Of a DNA stretch of 64,000 nucleotides, positions 56,455-64,000 are shown one piece after another. Source of the DNA: Shewanella hanedai (GTDB lineage Bacteria > Pseudomonadota > Gammaproteobacteria > Enterobacterales > Shewanellaceae); NCBI RefSeq assembly GCF_007197645.1, contig NZ_VKGK01000022.1, positions 1 to 64,000 of the forward strand. Reading direction: 5' to 3'. Positions within the stretch are counted from its first letter, which is position 1. Every line of letters begins with the position of its first letter. Both the position numbers and the translations under genes were made by a program. The notes below the pieces were generated by a model. It was not told the origin of the DNA, did not search any database, and worked only from the letters and a program-made list of their open reading frames with translations.

Positions 56455-56483
56455 ATTGTAATCACTTTAAGTTTGCCCGTCAA
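56455..56483 (-). promoter_or_regulatory. rpmH promoter
   Basis: Minus strand TTGACG (56478-56483), 17 bp, TACAAT (56455-56460), 79 bp before rpmH. Strong match to the sigma-70 consensus. Confidence 0.75.
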
Positions 56484-56549
56484 CAAGCAAAAGCATCAAG
56501 TGTTAAAAATATCGACAATTAATTTATTAGCCAGTTATTCAAAGCCACC

Positions 56550-56820
56550 ACGGAATGTGGATAACTCTGTGCATGGACACTACATCTTGTGGATCTAGTG
56601 ATCATTTCGCTGATCTAAGAATGCTAATTATAGATCGATCTGGATCGCTTAATAAAGCTGGATTTGCAGGTTTTTAAAATATAGTGGGATCGCGATCGAT
56701 CCTTTAGATCGCTCATCAATAGAAAAGATGATCTATCTGGGGATAAAACTATTTTAAGGATAGCGATCATAGTGATCTCACTATAGAATACCTCTCTTTG
56801 AGTGATCTTTTGGGGATAAG
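56550..56820. other. dnaA upstream region with a third GATC/DnaA-box cluster
   Basis: 14 GATC sites in about 270 bp, one perfect DnaA box (TGTGGATAA, 56556-56564), TGTGGATCT (56588) and two GGGGATAA variants (about 56740, 56813). Suits DnaA autoregulation and SeqA/Dam sensing of the dnaA promoter; also the position of oriC in Pseudomonas. Orientation of genes flips here. Confidence 0.8.
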
Positions 56821-56823
56821 TAC

Positions 56824-58212
56824 GTGGCGGTTTCACTTTGGCAGCAATGCATCGGGCGACTACAAGATGAGCTTTCGGCTCAACAGTTCAGTATGTGGAT
56901 CAGACCCCTGCAAGCAGAAATGGATGGAGACACACTAGTTCTCTATGCGCCAAATCGCTTTGTACTCGATTGGGTTAGAGATAAGTACATTAATATCATT
57001 AACCAGTTCTTTACTGAACAGATGGGCAGCGACGCACCTAAGTTGCGCTTTGATATCGGTAGCAGACCTTCTGCACCTAAACCTGTTCAGGCTACTGCGG
57101 GCATCGTAAAGCCTAAACAGACTGTCAGCCCTCAAAAGCGTCCGACCTCTTTTAATGTTAACTCTCCTGAGCCTGCTTCGACGGCGAATCACAGAAGTAA
57201 CATTAATCCGACTTATCAATTTGAAAACTTCGTTGAAGGTAAGTCAAACCAATTGGGTAAAGCGGCTGCGATGCAAGTGGCTGAAAACCCAGGTGGTGCT
57301 TATAATCCACTGTTTTTATATGGCGGTACAGGTTTGGGTAAAACTCACCTGTTGCATGCTGTGGGTAATGGCATTATCAAGAATAATCCCAATGCTAAAG
57401 TCGTGTATATGCACTCAGAGAGATTTGTGCAGGACATGGTAAAAGCATTGCAAAACAATGCGATAGAAGAGTTTAAACGTTACTATCGTAGTGTTGACGC
57501 CTTGTTTATCGATGATATTCAATTTTTCGCAAACAAAGACAGATCCCAAGAAGAGTTCTTTCATACCTTCAATGCGTTATTGGAAGGTAATCATCAGATC
57601 ATCTTAACCTCTGATAAATATCCAAAAGAGATCGACGGTGTTGAAGATCGTTTGAAATCTCGTTTTGGTTGGGGCCTCACGGTTGCCATTGAACCGCCTG
57701 AATTAGAAACTCGTGTGGCGATCTTGATGCGTAAAGCACAAGAGAGTGGCATTAATCTTCCTGATGAAGTGGCATTTTTCATTGCTAAGCGTTTGCGTTC
57801 GAATGTGCGTGAGCTTGAAGGCGCGTTGAACCGTGTTATTGCAAATGCAAACTTCACCGGTCGACCTATTACGATTGATTTTGTGCGAGAAGCTCTTAGA
57901 GATCTCTTGGCTCTGCAGGAAAAATTAGTCACTATAGACAATATTCAGAAAACCGTAGCTGAGTACTATAAGATCAAGATGGCAGACATGCTGTCTAAGC
58001 GTCGTTCACGCAGTGTTGCTAGACCACGTCAGGTGGCAATGGCACTGTCTAAAGAACTGACAAATCATAGTTTACCCGAAATCGGGGATGCTTTTGGTGG
58101 TCGTGATCATACAACTGTTTTGCATGCTTGTCGTAAAATTGCACAGTTGCGTGAAGAAAGTCATGACATCAAAGAAGATTATGCTAACTTGATCCGTACG
58201 TTATCCTCTTAA
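56824..58212 (+). CDS. dnaA: chromosomal replication initiator DnaA
   Basis: 462 aa; GTG start with GGGAT upstream, as in E. coli. Domain [21 protein letters not shown]; variable linker 90-130; AAA+ core with [13 protein letters not shown] near 165, LFIDDIQFF near 228; C-terminal DNA-binding signature [15 protein letters not shown] near 424. Binds the boxes in the origin region to open the helix. Confidence 0.98.
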   Translation: MAVSLWQQCIGRLQDELSAQQFSMWIRPLQAEMDGDTLVLYAPNRFVLDWVRDKYINIINQFFTEQMGSDAPKLRFDIGSRPSAPKPVQATAGIVKPKQTVSPQKRPTSFNVNSPEPASTANHRSNINPTYQFENFVEGKSNQLGKAAAMQVAENPGGAYNPLFLYGGTGLGKTHLLHAVGNGIIKNNPNAKVVYMHSERFVQDMVKALQNNAIEEFKRYYRSVDALFIDDIQFFANKDRSQEEFFHTFNALLEGNHQIILTSDKYPKEIDGVEDRLKSRFGWGLTVAIEPPELETRVAILMRKAQESGINLPDEVAFFIAKRLRSNVRELEGALNRVIANANFTGRPITIDFVREALRDLLALQEKLVTIDNIQKTVAEYYKIKMADMLSKRRSRSVARPRQVAMALSKELTNHSLPEIGDAFGGRDHTTVLHACRKIAQLREESHDIKEDYANLIRTLSS

Positions 58213-58231
58213 ATCTGGGAAATTGGCACTG

Positions 58232-59332
58232 ATGAAATTTTCAATTGATAGGGACGCCCTATTAAAACCGCTGCAACTTGTAACTGGCGCGGTGGAGAGA
58301 CGACATAACTTACCTATCCTGGCAAACTTATTAGTGGAAGTAAGTGGTCACTCACTTAAGATGACCGGCACCGATTTAGAAGTTGAACTTGTTGGACAGG
58401 TTCAGCTTGAAGGTGACGTTCAAGAGGGACGCACGACCATTCCAGCGAAAAAATTTCTCGATATTGTTAAATCACTACCCGATCAAGTAGAGCTTAAAAT
58501 TGAGCAACAGGAAAATCGCCTGTTACTCCGCTCTGGTCGAAGCCGTTTTACCTTGGCGACCCTTCCTGCGGAAGAGTACCCCAATGTTGAAGCCTTTCAG
58601 GCTGACATCGAATTTACCATTAAACAGGGCACGCTTAAGTCTCTGATTGATGCGACTCAGTTCTCGATGGCAAACCAAGATGTTCGTTACTATTTAAATG
58701 GTTTGTTGCTGGAGACTGAAGGCAATGTACTGCGTGCTATTGCCACTGATGGTCATCGATTGGCGCTAAGTCATCGACAGATTGAAGCAACTTTGCCTGA
58801 AAAGCAGGTGATTGTGCCGCGTAAGGGTGTTGTAGAGCTTCAGCGTCTTTTTGAAGGTGAAGATCTCGATATTACTATCGCTATTGGTGACAATGCGATT
58901 AGAGCGACTACAGCGAGTGCGGTATTTACCAGTAAATTGGTTGATGGACGTTTCCCTGATTACCGTCGAGTGTTGCCTAAAGGTGGTGACAAGGTGGTTA
59001 TCGCCAGCCGTAACCACCTTAAACAAGCTTTGCTTCGTGCTTCTATTCTTTCGAATGAAAAGTTCCGTGGCGTGCGTGTACAGCTCGAGAACAACTTAAT
59101 TAAGATCACGGCCAATAACCCTGAACAGGAAGAGGCAGAAGAGATCTTAGATGTGGAATATGAGAATACGCCGCTTGAGATAGGGTTTAATGTTAGCTAT
59201 CTATTGGATGTGCTGAATAACCTTCCCTCTGACGATGTGCGTATCACCTTAATTGATGGCAACTCTAGTGCCTTAATTGAGAACCATATCGAAGAAGACT
59301 CTATGTATGTTGTGATGCCAATGAGGCTGTAG
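58232..59332 (+). CDS. dnaN: DNA polymerase III beta sliding clamp
   Basis: 366 aa from the ATG at 58232 (MKFSIDRDALLKPLQLV); a TTG three codons before is not needed. Three clamp domains, PILANLLVEV near 27, C-terminal YVVMPMRL. 20 nt after dnaA, the conserved dnaA-dnaN pair. Confidence 0.98.
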   Translation: MKFSIDRDALLKPLQLVTGAVERRHNLPILANLLVEVSGHSLKMTGTDLEVELVGQVQLEGDVQEGRTTIPAKKFLDIVKSLPDQVELKIEQQENRLLLRSGRSRFTLATLPAEEYPNVEAFQADIEFTIKQGTLKSLIDATQFSMANQDVRYYLNGLLLETEGNVLRAIATDGHRLALSHRQIEATLPEKQVIVPRKGVVELQRLFEGEDLDITIAIGDNAIRATTASAVFTSKLVDGRFPDYRRVLPKGGDKVVIASRNHLKQALLRASILSNEKFRGVRVQLENNLIKITANNPEQEEAEEILDVEYENTPLEIGFNVSYLLDVLNNLPSDDVRITLIDGNSSALIENHIEEDSMYVVMPMRL

Positions 59333-59370
59333 ATATTTGTTTTAATCAATATCGAAAACTTACTTATTAA

Positions 59371-59397
59371 AAGACTGATTAATCAGTCTTTTTTTAT
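59371..59397 (+). terminator. terminator between dnaN and recF
   Basis: AAGACTGATT/AATCAGTCTT 10-bp palindrome then a run of seven T. The 219-bp dnaN-recF gap suggests recF has its own promoter. Confidence 0.85.
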
Positions 59398-59551
59398 TTC
59401 CGCTCTTCGCTGTTTTTAACGATGTAAATAGGTCGTTTTTTGATGCTTTGATGTGGCTTGAGGATGTGCTAATCTTCTTGGCTATTTTGAGTTTTATCAT
59501 ACAAAATTATGGTTAGTCTGAACCAACCTTTAGGTGTTAATTGAGTACTAA

Positions 59552-63068
<3,517 letters not shown>

Positions 63069-63140
63069 TAGATAGACGTCTAATAGATCTGCTGCGCATC
63101 TCTATTGAGACCACTGCGTGGTAAAGATTTAGATTAAAGA

Positions 63141-63170
63141 AAAAGCCTCAGAGAAATCTGGGGCTTTTTT
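63141..63170 (+). terminator. terminator of gyrB
   Basis: AAAGCCTCAGA / TCTGGGGCTTT stem, GAAA loop, six T. 74 nt past the stop. Confidence 0.85.
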
Positions 63171-63314
63171 GCACATGGATGTGCTTATCCCTGAACACCA
63201 TGGCACTTGAAATGTTCCAGACATTTCATAGCATTTCCTACATCCTGTAGGTCAAGGTGTAAGAAGGGGTTTGTACATGGTGTCTTATCCCTGAATGTAT
63301 TTTCCAAAGCTGGA

Positions 63315-63335
63315 TCCTGAAACTAGTTCAGGATG
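63315..63335. repeat. dispersed palindrome ATCCTGAA-N5-TTCAGGAT
   Basis: Perfect 8-bp arms around ACTAG, between gyrB and the peroxidase gene. A stem of this type is a common dispersed repeat in bacterial genomes; it could also be a bidirectional terminator for the leftward gene's end, which lies 5 bp away. Confidence 0.5.
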
Positions 63336-63339
63336 ACGA

Positions 63340-64000
63340 TTATGAATCACTATCAGGTAGATTTTTATCTGGCCAAGGATCACTAAAGGCGGGGTTGTTG
63401 ATAAAATCTTCATCGGTCAAACTGCGTAAGAAGGCTAGGAGCTGCAGTTTCTCTTCACTGGTTAGGCTAAACCCTTTAATAAAGGGGCTTTTTAATGGAT
63501 TAAGCCTGCCGTCACCTTGGAAAGGGCCTTCGGTAATATTGCGCCCACCCGCTTGATAAATATCCAATACCTCTTCGAGTGTTGCCACACTACCGTCATG
63601 CATATACGGCGCGGTTAATGCGATGTTTCGCAGACTTGGTGCGCGAAATCGACCATCATCCATGGGGTTTATCGTGACTTCCGCAAGCCCTCTGTCTTTT
63701 TCTGGATAACCTAAGTTCTGAGTCATTGTGTCGCTGGTATTAGCTAAGCTTGGTCGCTCAGTATAGTACAGCCCAGTATTGTGAAAGGGTCGTTTATCAA
63801 GTGGCTGCTTTTCGTGGCTGGTGGATTGAGTAAAGTTAAATCCACCATGGCAGTGGTGGCATTCAAACTTTTCAGAAAAGAACAGATCCATCCCTGCTAA
63901 CTCTCGTTGGCTTAAGGCTTCATCTTGCCCTTGGTATGCATAGAGATCGAAGCGGGAGTTTAGGGATAATAGGCTGCGGATAAAGCTTGATAGTGCTTGA
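63340..64000 (-). CDS. di-heme cytochrome c peroxidase-family protein (partial, 5' end missing)
   Basis: 220 codons read in from the right edge with no stop, so the gene starts outside the window; an internal ATG at 63891 is not the start because upstream frame (LSLNSRFDLYAYQGQDEALS) is family-like. CHHCH heme-c site (ECHHCHGG), GRFRAPSLRNIALTAPYMHDGS (in parts: RAPSLRNIALTAPYMHDG) with the second-heme methionine region and EKLQLLAFLRSLTD at the end are features of the CcpA/MauG/MbnH superfamily. Periplasmic peroxide reduction is likely; MauG-like oxidation of a protein partner cannot be excluded. Confidence 0.85.
   Translation of the reverse strand, partial: QALSSFIRSLLSLNSRFDLYAYQGQDEALSQRELAGMDLFFSEKFECHHCHGGFNFTQSTSHEKQPLDKRPFHNTGLYYTERPSLANTSDTMTQNLGYPEKDRGLAEVTINPMDDGRFRAPSLRNIALTAPYMHDGSVATLEEVLDIYQAGGRNITEGPFQGDGRLNPLKSPFIKGFSLTSEEKLQLLAFLRSLTDEDFINNPAFSDPWPDKNLPDSDS

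Overview
The window is chromosomal DNA from a marine gammaproteobacterium, most probably Shewanella or a close Alteromonadales relative. The basis is gene content and order: ccoG, menB, pst, glmS/glmU, the atp operon, parAB, rsmG-mnmG, an E. coli-type oriC beside mioC, then mnmE-yidC-yidD-rnpA-rpmH and dnaA-dnaN-recF-gyrB. The species is not identified. The window spans the replication origin.

Left arm (1-33 kb). The window opens inside a leftward rRNA operon (5' end of 16S rRNA, boxA, two promoters). Then come ccoG (cytochrome oxidase maturation), menB (menaquinone), a small DUF2061 membrane-protein gene behind a Fur-box-like palindrome, and pstSCAB (phosphate uptake). A divergent cysteine/serine catabolism cluster follows: ridA, a CyuA-type desulfidase and a YheO-type regulator leftward, the CyuP-type permease rightward. 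Next are guaC, a VOC protein, glmS with a DeoR-family regulator, a Fur-box-preceded TonB receptor, glmU, a DsrE-like protein, the nine-gene ATP synthase operon (atpIBEFHAGDC), parA-parB and rsmG-mnmG. Most of this arm is transcribed leftward, away from the origin.

Origin (33.1-33.6 kb). The mnmG-mioC gap has 18 GATC sites and three perfect DnaA boxes and is the best oriC candidate. Two further GATC/DnaA-box clusters lie at about 52.0-52.4 kb (hrpB-mnmE gap) and 56.55-56.82 kb (rpmH-dnaA gap).

Accessory stretch (34-52 kb). Between mioC and mnmE lie a UbiG-like methyltransferase, a LysE-type exporter, a 43-codon membrane ORF, a YcaQ-type glycosylase, a DUF1186/SEC-C protein, a RAYT (REP-type) transposase, a large PLD-helicase-DUF3427 protein that could be a one-gene defence factor, a DUF417 protein, a periplasmic catalase-like protein, a lipoprotein bracketed by 109-bp direct repeats, a sulfotransferase-like protein and the helicase HrpB. 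The spacers at 43.3-44.8 and 48.1-48.5 kb are full of dispersed repeats, including a pair of hairpin-rich 92-bp elements with compensating stem changes.

Right arm (52.5-64 kb). mnmE, yidC, yidD, rnpA and rpmH run leftward and dnaA, dnaN, recF and gyrB run rightward, with the orientation switch at the third GATC cluster. A partial di-heme cytochrome c peroxidase-like gene runs off the right edge. Starts were adjusted where an internal ATG with a Shine-Dalgarno sequence or the family's usual N-terminus was clearly better than the longest frame. All functions are read from sequence motifs; no database search was run.
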